From CAZBJJ01 sp964492245 (lineage in GTDB: Bacteria > Spirochaetota > Spirochaetia > Treponematales > Breznakiellaceae), in NCBI GenBank assembly GCA_964492245.1, contig CAZBJJ010000056.1, positions 1 to 10,997 of the forward strand: DNA of 10,997 bases, written 5' to 3'. The position numbers and the translations under genes were made by a program. The notes under the pieces are model-generated. The model was not told the origin of the DNA. It was given only the letters and a program-made list of their open reading frames with translations, and made no database searches. Within the stretch, counting starts at the first letter, position 1. Every line of letters starts with the position of its first letter. Below, piece after piece: positions 1-6,512 of this stretch.

Positions 1-2
1 CT

Positions 3-814
3 ATTTTGAACATTGGCATCCCCACCGCGGGTGAAAATTTATCCTACAATGTGGCACAGATTGTCATTATGGCAATGATATCCACACTGGGAACTGCGGC
101 AATGTCGGCAAGTATTTATGCCCAATCAATTGCGCGCTTTGTGGCTATTTTGCCCATTGCAATTAGCAATGCCACGCAAATTAAGGTTGGCTATTACGTG
201 GGAGCGGGAAAATCCGATACAGCCTACCACCGGCTCTGGCGTTACCAGGGCCTTGGCACCGGCTTGTCCTTGGTCCTGATACTNNNNNNNNNNGAGCACA
301 ATAATGCGCGCCTATGGCCACACCCGCGATGCAATGTATATATCTTTAATTGCCAACCTGGTAAATGTGGTCGGCAATTCGCTTTCGCTGTATGGCTGGT
401 TTGGCCTGCCGGCTCTGGCGTTACCAGGGCCTTGGCACCGGCTTGTCCTTGGTCCTGATACTCCTTATTAACCTTGTTAAACGGCCCCTTATTGGGCTCT
501 TTACGCAGGATCCTCAAATTATGGGGCTGTGCTCGATGCTTTTATGGGTATCGATCTATCTCGAGTTTGGACGCTCTATCAATTTAATAACTATTTCTGC
601 CCTTAAAGGAGCCGGCGATGTCCGCTTTCCGGTACTGTATGGCCTTTTTTCGATGTGGTTCTTTATGGTCTTCGGCGCCTGGCTTATGGGCTTTAAATTT
701 GGGCTGGGCCTAGTGGGCATTTGGCTCGGCACCGCCACCGACGAAAGCCTTCGCGGCATTGTCATGCTCTTTAGGTGGAAGAGTAAACGATGGATGAACA
801 AAAGAATCTCTTAA
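3..814 (+). CDS. MATE-family multidrug/Na+ efflux transporter, C-terminal part, broken by an assembly fault
   Basis: This is an inner-membrane antiporter of the MATE family, which exports drugs and other organic cations using an Na+ or H+ gradient. The reading frame is open from the left window edge, and NIGIPTAGENLSYN near its start is typical of the second half of MATE proteins. After base 462 the gene continues in another frame with LFTQDPQ and ALKGAGDVRFP, the usual late MATE motifs, and hydrophobic helices up to a TAA at 812-814. The sequence between is faulty: a 53-base stretch (231-283) recurs exactly at 410-462 around a 10-N gap. Deleting 179 bases (284-462) rejoins the two parts into one open frame of 210 residues plus stop, so the gene is probably intact in the organism. 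The N-terminal half lies outside the window. The family call is firm; the substrate is unknown. Confidence 0.85.
231..283 (+). repeat. 53-base direct repeat, copy 1 (left of the N gap)
   Basis: Identical to 410-462 by direct reading (offset 179). It encodes RLWRYQGLGTGLSLVLI, in frame with the upstream MATE sequence. It ends exactly at the 10-N gap, as expected if it is the overlapping end of one contig that was not merged with the next. It is judged an assembly duplication rather than a biological repeat. Confidence 0.85.
284..293. other. Assembly gap (10 N)
   Basis: Ten undetermined bases inside the MATE gene, flanked by the duplicated 53-base segment. The true gap is probably negative, meaning the contigs overlap. 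Confidence 0.95.
294..409 (+). other. Displaced MATE segment (earlier transmembrane region of the same family)
   Basis: Read from base 295, this stretch gives IMRAYGHTRDAMYIS and then LIANLVNVVGNSLSLYGWFG. That is the classic MATE motif of the fourth and fifth helices (R-YG-T, N--N--GN, YG--G-P). In MATE proteins this motif precedes NIGIP by some 65-85 residues, so it should lie upstream of base 1, not between 283 and 410. It probably belongs to this same gene but has been misplaced. A second MATE gene contributing the fragment is the alternative. The frame breaks where it meets copy 2 of the repeat. Confidence 0.75.
410..462 (+). repeat. 53-base direct repeat, copy 2
   Basis: Exact second copy of 231-283, continuing in frame into the true C-terminal MATE coding sequence (LLINLVKRPLIGLFTQD). 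Its first bases, CCGGCTCTGGCGTTACC, resemble what a typical MATE GLPALGVTG sequence would use. Such a match could have made an assembler jump from the helix 4/5 region to here. Confidence 0.8.
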
Positions 815-820
815 AATTGG

Positions 821-849
821 TTGTCATTTAGCCCAATGCCAATTAGAGT
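821..849 (+). promoter_or_regulatory. Predicted sigma70-type promoter of the FAD oxidoreductase gene
   Basis: TTGTCA at 821-826 (5 of 6 to consensus), a 17-base spacer, and TAGAGT at 844-849. Only 6 bases separate the -10 from the ATG at 856, so transcription should begin at or next to the start codon. AATTGG (815-820) and CCAATT (839-844) form an inverted pair that brackets the -35 and touches the -10, a possible operator. Confidence 0.5.
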
Positions 850-855
850 AGAAGC

Positions 856-1830
856 ATGAAAACGATTATTATTGGCAGTGGACCAGCTGGCTATTATTGC
901 GCTTCAAAATTGATGGGGCCCGAAGAAAGCATAACATTGCTCGATGGCGAGGGTGTGGGCTTTTATTCTAAAATTCGCCTGCCCGACTACGTAGCTGGAG
1001 AAATTCCTCGGGAAAAAATTTTTTTATCGCTGCCCAATTTTTTAACGGATAAGGGAGTAGAGGTAAAATCGGGACTTAAAGCTATCAGCATAAATGTAGA
1101 TAAAAAAACACTGAGCGCTGGCGAGGGGGGAAAAGAGCTGCTGCCCTGGGACAGGCTTGTGCTGGCCACTGGTGGAACGGCCTTTATTCCCCCAGTCGAA
1201 GGTGCTGCCGCCAAGGATATTCTCGTGCTCAGGAGCTTGGAGGATGCCGAAAAACTTTTAGCCCGGACTGGACCTAAAAAACAGGTGCTCGTAATGGGCG
1301 GCGGTCTTTTAGGGCTCGAGGCTGCCTGGGCACTTATTAAACGGGACTGCATAGTAAGGGTGGTGGAATATTTTCCCAACCTCCTACCGCGCCAGCTTTC
1401 GCCAGAGCAGGGGGAAGAGGTTAAGGGAAGCTTGGAACAGAGGGGCTTTGTCTTTAATTTAGGGCAGACCCTGATAAGGCTGGAGCATTCAGATTCCGGT
1501 AAGTATACTGCCAGCCTGAGCTCTGGGGAAAGCCTAGAAGTGGATGCCGTCCTTGCCAGCGCGGGGGTCCGCCCAAACTGCGAATTGGCAAAAAAGGCCG
1601 GCATTGCGGTACATCGCGGCATTTTGGTTAACGAACGGCTACAGACCTCGGTTCCCAATATTTTTGCCATTGGCGACTGTGCCGAGTTGGCCGATGGCAG
1701 TATTCCTGGCCTCTGGATGGCGGCGAGCCACCAAGCAGAGGCACTGTGCAATATTCTTAAAGGCAAACAGGATTCTTACCAGATACCAATGTTTACCCCA
1801 AAACTTAAAATTGCCGATATCAGTATTTAA
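856..1830 (+). CDS. FAD-dependent NAD(P)H oxidoreductase, rubredoxin-reductase/NirB-like
   Basis: A cytoplasmic flavoprotein expected to pass electrons from NAD(P)H through FAD to a small redox carrier, for example rubredoxin in oxygen or peroxide detoxification. Visible motifs are the FAD Rossmann loop GSGPAG (residues 7-12), YSKIRLPDYVAG (37-48), which is characteristic of the NROR/NirB branch, ATGG (104-107), the second NAD(P)H loop GGGLLGLEAA (148-157), LLPRQLSPEQG (176-186) and the FAD-ribityl motif AIGDCAE (271-277). There is no redox CxxC pair, so it is not a thioredoxin reductase. At 324 residues it is shorter than typical members (about 360-400). It stops after PKLKIADISI, where relatives usually continue with an FSxG-like stretch and the rest of a small C-terminal domain. 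Its TAA interlocks with the trpS stop. The start at 856 lacks a clear Shine-Dalgarno site. No rubredoxin gene is in the window, so the partner is unknown. Confidence 0.85.
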   Translation: MKTIIIGSGPAGYYCASKLMGPEESITLLDGEGVGFYSKIRLPDYVAGEIPREKIFLSLPNFLTDKGVEVKSGLKAISINVDKKTLSAGEGGKELLPWDRLVLATGGTAFIPPVEGAAAKDILVLRSLEDAEKLLARTGPKKQVLVMGGGLLGLEAAWALIKRDCIVRVVEYFPNLLPRQLSPEQGEEVKGSLEQRGFVFNLGQTLIRLEHSDSGKYTASLSSGESLEVDAVLASAGVRPNCELAKKAGIAVHRGILVNERLQTSVPNIFAIGDCAELADGSIPGLWMAASHQAEALCNILKGKQDSYQIPMFTPKLKIADISI

Positions 1831-2864
1831 ATATTCATATTCATTGCAGTGCGCACCTCTTCTAGGCTAGCCACTGCAATCTCTCTGGCCTTGGCAATGC
1901 CCTTTTGGAGCACCGCTCGAATGTAATCGGGTTTTTTTTCCAGCTCGGCCCGCTTGCTTCGGTGGGGGCGCAGATAGTCGTTGAGCGCCTCGGTCAAAAG
2001 CTTTTTAAGCAGACCCGAGCCAGCATCGCCAATGCCGGCGGCAATGGCCTCTGGCTCTTCCCCAGTGCATAGACTGATAAGCATAAGCAGATTTGCCACC
2101 TCTGGGCGCCCAGCCGGATCGTAGGTAATATGGCGCTCGCTGTCGGTCTTGGCCTTTTTAATTAAGGCAGCAGTTTCCTCTTCGCTGGCGCAGAGCATAA
2201 TCGTATTGTTACGGCTCTTGCTCATTTTTTGCCCACCATCGAGGCCCAAAATAATGGGAGCCTTGGACAAGAGCGCCTGAGGTTCGGGAAAGATGGACTT
2301 ATTGTGGGCAAAGCGTTCGTTAAAACGGCGGGCAATGCTGCGCGTAAGTTCCAAATGTGGCAACTGATCCTTGCCCACCGGCACCACATTCCCCTTGCAA
2401 AATAAAATATCTGCAGCCTGATGTACCGGATAGGTGTACATACCCGCATTTATATTTTTTAAGCCCGCCGCGGCAATTTCCTCTTTAACCGTTGGGTTTC
2501 TATCCAATTCTGCATTGCTCACCAGGGTGAGAAAGGGGATTAAAAGCTGATTCAACTCCGGCACATGGCTGTGTGGGAAAATAAAGGTCTTGCCATCCTC
2601 GGGGTCCAGGCCGGCGGAAATATAATCGATAACTAGGTTGTGCACATTTTCCGAAATTGCCTCGAAGCTGTCCCGGTCGGTGAGGACCTGATAGTCGGCA
2701 ATGACGATAAAGGTATAGACACCCAGTTTATGAAGGCGCACCCGATTTTGAAGCGAGCCGAAAAGATGGCCAATATGCAGGCGGCCGGTGGGCCGATCCC
2801 CCGTGAGTACCCGGTATTTTGAAGGGTTTTGGACTAGATCCAACTCTAATTTTTCGCTGCGCTC
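1827..2864 (-). CDS. trpS: Tryptophanyl-tRNA synthetase, 5' end lost in the N gap
   Basis: Class I aminoacyl-tRNA synthetase that charges tRNA-Trp with tryptophan using ATP in the cytoplasm. The first conserved block is TGDRPTGRLHIGHLFGSLQN, with the HIGH-type signature HIGH encoded at 2766-2777. KMSKS is encoded at 2214-2228, within GGQKMSKSRNN. DLLFCKGN-like (DILFCKGNVVPVGKDQLPH) and AELDRNP segments also fit TrpRS. 345 residues are visible before the stop, close to the usual full length of about 330-350, so only the start and a few residues should be missing. No convincing start codon is seen before base 2864, so the start is probably in the gap. The stop (complement of 1827-1829) overlaps that of the converging oxidoreductase gene. 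The function is certain; the exact N-terminus is not. Confidence 0.95.
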   Translation of the reverse strand, partial: ERSEKLELDLVQNPSKYRVLTGDRPTGRLHIGHLFGSLQNRVRLHKLGVYTFIVIADYQVLTDRDSFEAISENVHNLVIDYISAGLDPEDGKTFIFPHSHVPELNQLLIPFLTLVSNAELDRNPTVKEEIAAAGLKNINAGMYTYPVHQAADILFCKGNVVPVGKDQLPHLELTRSIARRFNERFAHNKSIFPEPQALLSKAPIILGLDGGQKMSKSRNNTIMLCASEEETAALIKKAKTDSERHITYDPAGRPEVANLLMLISLCTGEEPEAIAAGIGDAGSGLLKKLLTEALNDYLRPHRSKRAELEKKPDYIRAVLQKGIAKAREIAVASLEEVRTAMNMNI

Positions 2865-2964
2865 NNNNNNNNNNNNNNNNNNNNNNNNNNNNNNNNNNNN
2901 NNNNNNNNNNNNNNNNNNNNNNNNNNNNNNNNNNNNNNNNNNNNNNNNNNNNNNNNNNNNNNNN
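2865..2964. other. Assembly gap (100 N)
   Basis: One hundred N, the conventional length for a gap of unknown size. It hides the start of trpS (leftward), the start of the lipoprotein gene (rightward) and their divergent promoters. It could also hide further genes. Confidence 0.95.
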
Positions 2965-2965
2965 G

Positions 2966-3481
2966 TTAGCAGTGCTCGCACTTGTCTCGTTTATCGCAGT
3001 TTCCTGCGGTTCCGCCCCAGCCGCAAAGGCAGATGCCGGTGGAAAAGAAGCAGCGGCTCCTGTAGCAAAAGTACCCGACACAAAGGGCGCAATAACTCTT
3101 AAAGCAACAAAAGCAAAATTGACCAAGGGCCAAGGCAGTGAAGGACTTACCATCGAAGCTGGTGGAAACGTAGGCTATTGGTCCGCGTTGGGCGATATTG
3201 TAGCCTTTGACGTAGATGTCGAAGAGGCTGGTACCTATACCCTTGTTCTTACCTATTCCATGGCAGCTAGCTTTGCCGGGGCAAAGGTAGATATTAGTAT
3301 TGCTGACCAGGTCCTCCCTTGGGAAGTAAAATCCACCCAGGACTGGGGAAACTACAAAAAAATTGCTATTGGCGATGTTGAACTTGCAGCGGGAAGCCAC
3401 GAACTCGTGTTCACTCCTACCTTTATCAAAGATCGCTTTGTTGCAAACCTTTTAACCGCCTTCTTGGTAAAGGTTAATTAA
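2966..3481 (+). CDS. Lipoprotein with a carbohydrate-binding-like (CBM6/CBM35-type) beta domain, start missing
   Basis: The visible part opens inside a signal peptide: a hydrophobic stretch LAVLALVSFIAVS followed by a Cys codon at 3005-3007. This gives the lipobox-like AVSC|GS, of the loose kind used by spirochaetes. An Ala/Lys/Gly-rich linker follows, then one domain of about 130 residues from ITLKATKAKL to the end. Its pattern is GYWSALGDIVAFDVDVEEAGTY, then LVLTYSM, DWGNYKKIAIGDVELAAGSHEL and a final strand, AFLVKV. This alternation resembles CBM6/35 beta-sandwich modules (glycine-bounded strands, GD-V-F-V, G-Y-L, G-H-L). The protein should sit in a membrane, lipid-anchored and facing the periplasm or outside, perhaps binding a glycan. 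Ligand binding is inference and the module assignment is tentative. The start codon lies in the gap. A terminator follows directly, so it ends its own transcript. Confidence 0.75.
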   Translation, partial: LAVLALVSFIAVSCGSAPAAKADAGGKEAAAPVAKVPDTKGAITLKATKAKLTKGQGSEGLTIEAGGNVGYWSALGDIVAFDVDVEEAGTYTLVLTYSMAASFAGAKVDISIADQVLPWEVKSTQDWGNYKKIAIGDVELAAGSHELVFTPTFIKDRFVANLLTAFLVKVN

Positions 3482-3530
3482 TTCTTTTCTTCTTTAATGC
3501 AATAAACTGTTGCCAATTGCGGTAACTTAA

Positions 3531-3558
3531 AGGGGCTGGTTTTCCGGCCTCTTTTTTT
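3531..3558 (+). terminator. Rho-independent terminator after the lipoprotein gene
   Basis: Stem arms AGGGGCTGG (3531-3539) and CCGGCCTCT (3544-3552) pair over 9 positions, two of them G-T, with a TTTT loop and a run of seven T (3552-3558). It lies 50 bases after the lipoprotein stop and before the malic enzyme gene, so it separates the two transcripts. The other strand lacks a comparable T run, so it acts one way. Confidence 0.85.
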
Positions 3559-3589
3559 ATGCCCGATTATGTTCTCATCCGTCGTTCAT

Positions 3590-3595
3590 TATGAT
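3590..3595 (+). promoter_or_regulatory. Possible -10 element of the malic enzyme gene
   Basis: TATGAT at 3590-3595 lies 11 bases before the ATG at 3607; GATACT at 3593-3598 is an alternative, 8 bases away. No good -35 is seen at 16-18 bases (TTATGT at 3567-3572 is poor). Either hexamer would give a leader of 0-5 bases. Confidence 0.35.
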
Positions 3596-3606
3596 ACTCT
3601 TAGGCC

Positions 3607-5052
3607 ATGGACTTTCTACCCGACCTTTCCAATATTGATGACTTTCTGCCCGCTGGCTTGGACGAAGACCAAAAAGCTCGTATACGCACTGCCTTTTTAA
3701 AGGAAGGCGCCTTGGCCCTACACGAGTTTTACGGCGGAAAAATGCAAAGCCTTCCCAAATGTAGCATTCAGGGCTTTAACTGGCTCAACCTCTGGTACAC
3801 CCCCGGCGTCTCGAAAATTTCTACGAGCCTGCGCGATAGGCCCGAGAGCTCTTTTGCCCTTTCCAATCGGGGCAACCTTGTTGCTGTAGTCTCCGATTCC
3901 ACCCGGGTTTTGGGCGATGGCGATTGTGGTCCCGCCGGTGGGCTGGGCGTTATGGAAGGCAAGGCGATGCTCATGAAATATCTAGGAGGAGTGGATGCCA
4001 CTGCCCTCTGTATCGATTCGCGCAATAGCGAAGGGAAGAGTGAGGCAGCTAAAATTATCGATTTTGTCAAAATGCTCCAGCCCTCTTTTGGCGCGATAAA
4101 TCTTGAAGATATCAGCCAGCCGGACTGCTACCGCGTTTTAGATGAACTGCGAGAGAGCTGCGATATACCCGTCTGGCATGATGATGCCCAAGGCACCGCC
4201 TGCGTAAGTCTTGCTGCCCTTATAAATGCGCTCAAACTGGCGGGCAAGGAGCTAAGCCAAGCAAAAATTGTTCTTTTGGGCGCCGGTGCCGCCAATACCA
4301 CCATTGCCCGCCTGCTTCTGGCAGATGGTGCGCAGGGCAAAAACTTGGCGCTTTTCGACACAGTCGGAGGCCTACACAGCGGCCGCCAAGACCTGGAACA
4401 AAACCCTGCATTCTACCGCAAATGGGAGCTCTGCCAAAGCACAAACCCACAAAAATTTGCGCATATCGACAAGGCAATTGCCGGCGCCGATGTGCTTATC
4501 GCCCTTTCCAGCCCTGGGCCCGATATCCTTCGCCCAGAATGGATACAGAGCATGGCAAAAAAGGCCATCGTCTTTGCCTGTGCCAATCCAGTGCCGGAAA
4601 TCTGGCCCCACCGGGCTAAAAAGGCCGGCGCCTTTATTGTGGCCACCGGCAGGGGCGATTTTCCCAACCAAGTGAACAATTCCATCTGTTTTCCCGGCAT
4701 TTTAAAGGGGGCCCTTCTTGTGCGCGCAAAAAAAATAAGCGACAGCATGGCCATACGCTGTGCGTATTCAATTGCCGATTTTTCCGAAAAACGCGGTATC
4801 CATCCCGATAACATTATCGCCACAATGGAAGAAAGCGAGGTCTATGCTGTGCAGGCGGCCGATGTGGGACGCCAGGCAATAGCCGAGGGCCATGCCCGCA
4901 TCGATCTGTCCTGGGACGAGCTGTACTCTCGGGCCAAGGCAGATATCGATACCAGCAGAAATTCCCTAAAGGCCTTAGAGAACGCTGGCCTCATTGCACC
5001 ACCGCCACAGGAGCTCTTGCACAAAGCGCTACGGCGGGCACTGGAACACTAG
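3607..5052 (+). CDS. Malic enzyme (oxidative decarboxylation of malate to pyruvate)
   Basis: Catalyses malate + NAD(P)+ to pyruvate + CO2 + NAD(P)H in the cytoplasm, linking C4 acids to pyruvate and supplying reducing power. Motifs in order: WYTPGVS (63-69; the family's YTPGV), VAVVSDSTRVLGDGDCGPAG (92-111), EGKAMLMK (117-124, with the catalytic-type Lys), NLEDI (165-169) and HDDAQGTA (191-198), which supply metal-binding acids, the Rossmann loop GAGAAN (225-230), and CANPVPEI (325-332) before the C-terminal FPNQVNN (352-358). The 481 residues fit the shorter bacterial type without a phosphotransacetylase domain. Common bacterial enzymes read SDGTAVLGLGN where this one has SDSTRVLGDGD, marking a divergent subgroup. 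NAD versus NADP preference cannot be read with confidence. Only a weak AGG lies 3-5 bases before the start. The ttcA-like gene follows at once and is probably co-transcribed. Confidence 0.93.
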   Translation: MDFLPDLSNIDDFLPAGLDEDQKARIRTAFLKEGALALHEFYGGKMQSLPKCSIQGFNWLNLWYTPGVSKISTSLRDRPESSFALSNRGNLVAVVSDSTRVLGDGDCGPAGGLGVMEGKAMLMKYLGGVDATALCIDSRNSEGKSEAAKIIDFVKMLQPSFGAINLEDISQPDCYRVLDELRESCDIPVWHDDAQGTACVSLAALINALKLAGKELSQAKIVLLGAGAANTTIARLLLADGAQGKNLALFDTVGGLHSGRQDLEQNPAFYRKWELCQSTNPQKFAHIDKAIAGADVLIALSSPGPDILRPEWIQSMAKKAIVFACANPVPEIWPHRAKKAGAFIVATGRGDFPNQVNNSICFPGILKGALLVRAKKISDSMAIRCAYSIADFSEKRGIHPDNIIATMEESEVYAVQAADVGRQAIAEGHARIDLSWDELYSRAKADIDTSRNSLKALENAGLIAPPPQELLHKALRRALEH

Positions 5053-5053
5053 G

Positions 5054-5821
5054 GTGGCACATCGGGGTCTACGCCGCTTTAGAGCCGATATCATTTTAGG
5101 AAAATTGGTAACAAAGGCGGTCTTAGAAAGAGATCTAATACAGGATGGCGATCGGGTGCTTTTAGCTCTTTCTGGGGGCAAGGATTCCAGTGCCCTGGCC
5201 TGGGCCCTGTCCGCTTGGCGGCCGGCATTTAAAAGAAAATTTGATCTTCGAGCCGTTCATATTGCCAGCGAGTTTAGCCCACCCCTTCCCCAGGAACTTC
5301 TGGCCGCCCTCGAAGAATGGGGTATTAAACCCATCAGTATAGAAATTCCCATTTTAGGTCGCTTAAAAGATGGCAAAAAAATGAATTGTTATTGGTGTTC
5401 CACCCAACGTCGTACCGAGCTTATTAAATACGCAATGGAAAATGGCTACACAAGCCTGGCCCTAGGCCATCATATGGACGATATTTTAGAGACCTTTTTA
5501 ATGAATCTCTGCGAAAGTGGCAGCTTACAGACTATGCCGGCAAGTATGCAGTACGATAAATACCCTCTGCGCCTAATTCGACCCCTGGTGTATGTGGAGG
5601 AACGGCAGATTGTCGATTTTATCGAGTCTATGAACCTTGGAGCCAGCACCTGCTCCTGCGGCTACGGCGAAAAAAGCAAACGCATTCTGGCTCGCAAGCG
5701 CCTGCAAGCCCTCAGTGGTGGCTCCTCGGCCGTCAAACGCAGAATTCTTTCGGCTAGCTATGAGCTTGAAGAATCTGACCTGGCCCCTTCTTCCCCCTCT
5801 TCAAAATATACATTGGAGTAG
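5054..5821 (+). CDS. TtcA-like tRNA 2-thiocytidine biosynthesis protein (PP-loop ATPase)
   Basis: Family members adenylate C32 of certain tRNAs and replace its oxygen with sulfur, using an Fe-S cluster. From the GTG at 5054 there are 255 residues: the PP-loop SGGKDS (40-45), the cysteine pair CYWC (112-115), LGHHMDDILETFLMN (137-151), LIRPLVYVEE (174-183), and C200/C202 in TCSCG. TtcA proteins have the CxxC pair plus a later cysteine for the cluster, all present here, although the later motif is CxC rather than the usual CxxC. E. coli TtcA is longer (about 311). The GTG was chosen because it follows the malic enzyme TAG by one base and leaves a normal N-terminal helix (KLVTKAVLERDLIQDGDRV); TTG at 5105 is the alternative. 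No Shine-Dalgarno site is clear, suggesting translational coupling. The 3' end overlaps the opposing CpXC gene by 64 bases. The exact tRNA target is inferred. Confidence 0.88.
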   Translation: MAHRGLRRFRADIILGKLVTKAVLERDLIQDGDRVLLALSGGKDSSALAWALSAWRPAFKRKFDLRAVHIASEFSPPLPQELLAALEEWGIKPISIEIPILGRLKDGKKMNCYWCSTQRRTELIKYAMENGYTSLALGHHMDDILETFLMNLCESGSLQTMPASMQYDKYPLRLIRPLVYVEERQIVDFIESMNLGASTCSCGYGEKSKRILARKRLQALSGGSSAVKRRILSASYELEESDLAPSSPSSKYTLE

Positions 5822-6399
5822 GAAATATAGGGCCCTGCCACTATAGAGCGGTATTCCCCATCCTGCAAAAGTGCCTCTTTTTTCTCTAGTAATGCCTGCC
5901 AGTTTTTTTGCGGAAAGAGCAGCTCTGCCTGCTTGTCCTTTGCCAAACCGCTGGCCAGAAATACGAGCCCACCCTCTTTGGATTCCCGATAGCGCAGTGA
6001 AAGCTTGTCCGATTTAATGTTTTCTGGCACCTGGGCCATAAGGAACAATTTGACCAATTCCACGGCAATAAAATCCAAGCCATTTTTTAAAATGCTAACT
6101 CTTTCGACAAGCTCTTCGTAGCCAAAGACAATCGATATGGGCTTTATGTTGTTTGTTTTTAAATAGGCAGCCGGATCGTGCAAAAACTTCCAACGCTCGG
6201 TAACTGGTATATAGGAAAAGCTGTTGGCTCCGGTAAAATGGGTAAGTAGTTCCGGGCGCACGGTGTTTTTACAGCTGGGACAGCTAAAGGACAAAAAGCT
6301 TCCAGAAAGTATTTCGGTCTGCAATTCTTCGTCCAATTCACGGGTATCGGGAACATCGACCTCGAAGGAATGGCCACAGTGGCACTGCAATGTCTTCAT
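5758..6399 (-). CDS. CpXC-domain protein, function unknown
   Basis: The N-terminal part fits the CpXC domain, a small presumed zinc-binding module of unknown role found in bacteria. C6 and C8 in QCHCGHSFEV and C40/C43 in SCPSC are about 32 residues apart, with an acidic helix and GSFLSF between them. The remainder (about 60-213) has mixed helices and strands, a segment ISIVFGYEELVERVSILKNG, and a serine-rich end (ARSDSSSS). No signal peptide is seen, so it is likely cytoplasmic. The ATG at 6399 was preferred over an upstream in-frame ATG at 6462 because it starts directly at the domain (MKTLQCHCGH) and has TATAGT 7 bases before it. The upstream alternative would add a hydrophobic stretch of 21 residues. 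The last 64 bases overlap the ttcA-like gene on the other strand. The gene is divergent from the kinase gene. Confidence 0.8.
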   Translation of the reverse strand: MKTLQCHCGHSFEVDVPDTRELDEELQTEILSGSFLSFSCPSCKNTVRPELLTHFTGANSFSYIPVTERWKFLHDPAAYLKTNNIKPISIVFGYEELVERVSILKNGLDFIAVELVKLFLMAQVPENIKSDKLSLRYRESKEGGLVFLASGLAKDKQAELLFPQKNWQALLEKKEALLQDGEYRSIVAGPYISYSNVYFEEGEEGARSDSSSS

Positions 6400-6406
6400 A
6401 AATATC

Positions 6407-6412
6407 ACTATA
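6407..6412 (-). promoter_or_regulatory. Predicted -10 element of the CpXC gene
   Basis: On the minus strand TATAGT (complement of 6407-6412) ends 7 bases before the ATG at 6399. The -35 is weak (TTTTCT with a 17-base spacer). There is no Shine-Dalgarno site, so the transcript is predicted to start at the start codon. Confidence 0.45.
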
Positions 6413-6477
6413 ACATGGTAATTGACCCCAGAAAAGCAGAAAAACATAAAATTTTTATTCAAATACTAATAAAAAAC

Positions 6478-6505
6478 TGGATATATTTGAGATATTGATT
6501 ATAAT
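6478..6505 (+). promoter_or_regulatory. Predicted promoter of the histidine kinase gene, leaderless
   Basis: A perfect -10, TATAAT, lies at 6500-6505, with TGGATA (4 of 6) at 6478-6483 and a 16-base spacer. The ATG at 6513 begins 7 bases after the -10, where transcription itself should begin. The AT-rich divergent region 6400-6512 carries this promoter and that of the CpXC gene and shows nothing else. Confidence 0.6.
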
Positions 6506-6512
6506 TATCTAA

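Noticed and set aside
987..1766. 259-residue open frame on the minus strand within the oxidoreductase gene
   Set aside because: It is a low-complexity Ser/Pro/Ala-rich shadow with no recognisable motif; the plus-strand gene is clear.
2728..3153. Minus-strand open frame spanning the 100-N gap
   Set aside because: It joins antisense of the lipoprotein gene to a wrong frame of trpS through undetermined bases.
4232..4823. Several overlapping open frames in both directions inside the malic enzyme gene
   Set aside because: All are shadows of the coding strand, without their own motifs or start signals.
4994..5053. Earlier ATG for the ttcA-like gene inside the malic enzyme gene
   Set aside because: The extra residues are the shifted-frame reading of the malic enzyme 3' end; a GTG directly after its stop is a more natural start.
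6400..6462. Longer CpXC protein starting at 6462 with a hydrophobic 21-residue lead
   Set aside because: It could look like a signal segment, but the CpXC domain begins at the next Met and a -10-like TATAGT sits inside the extension.
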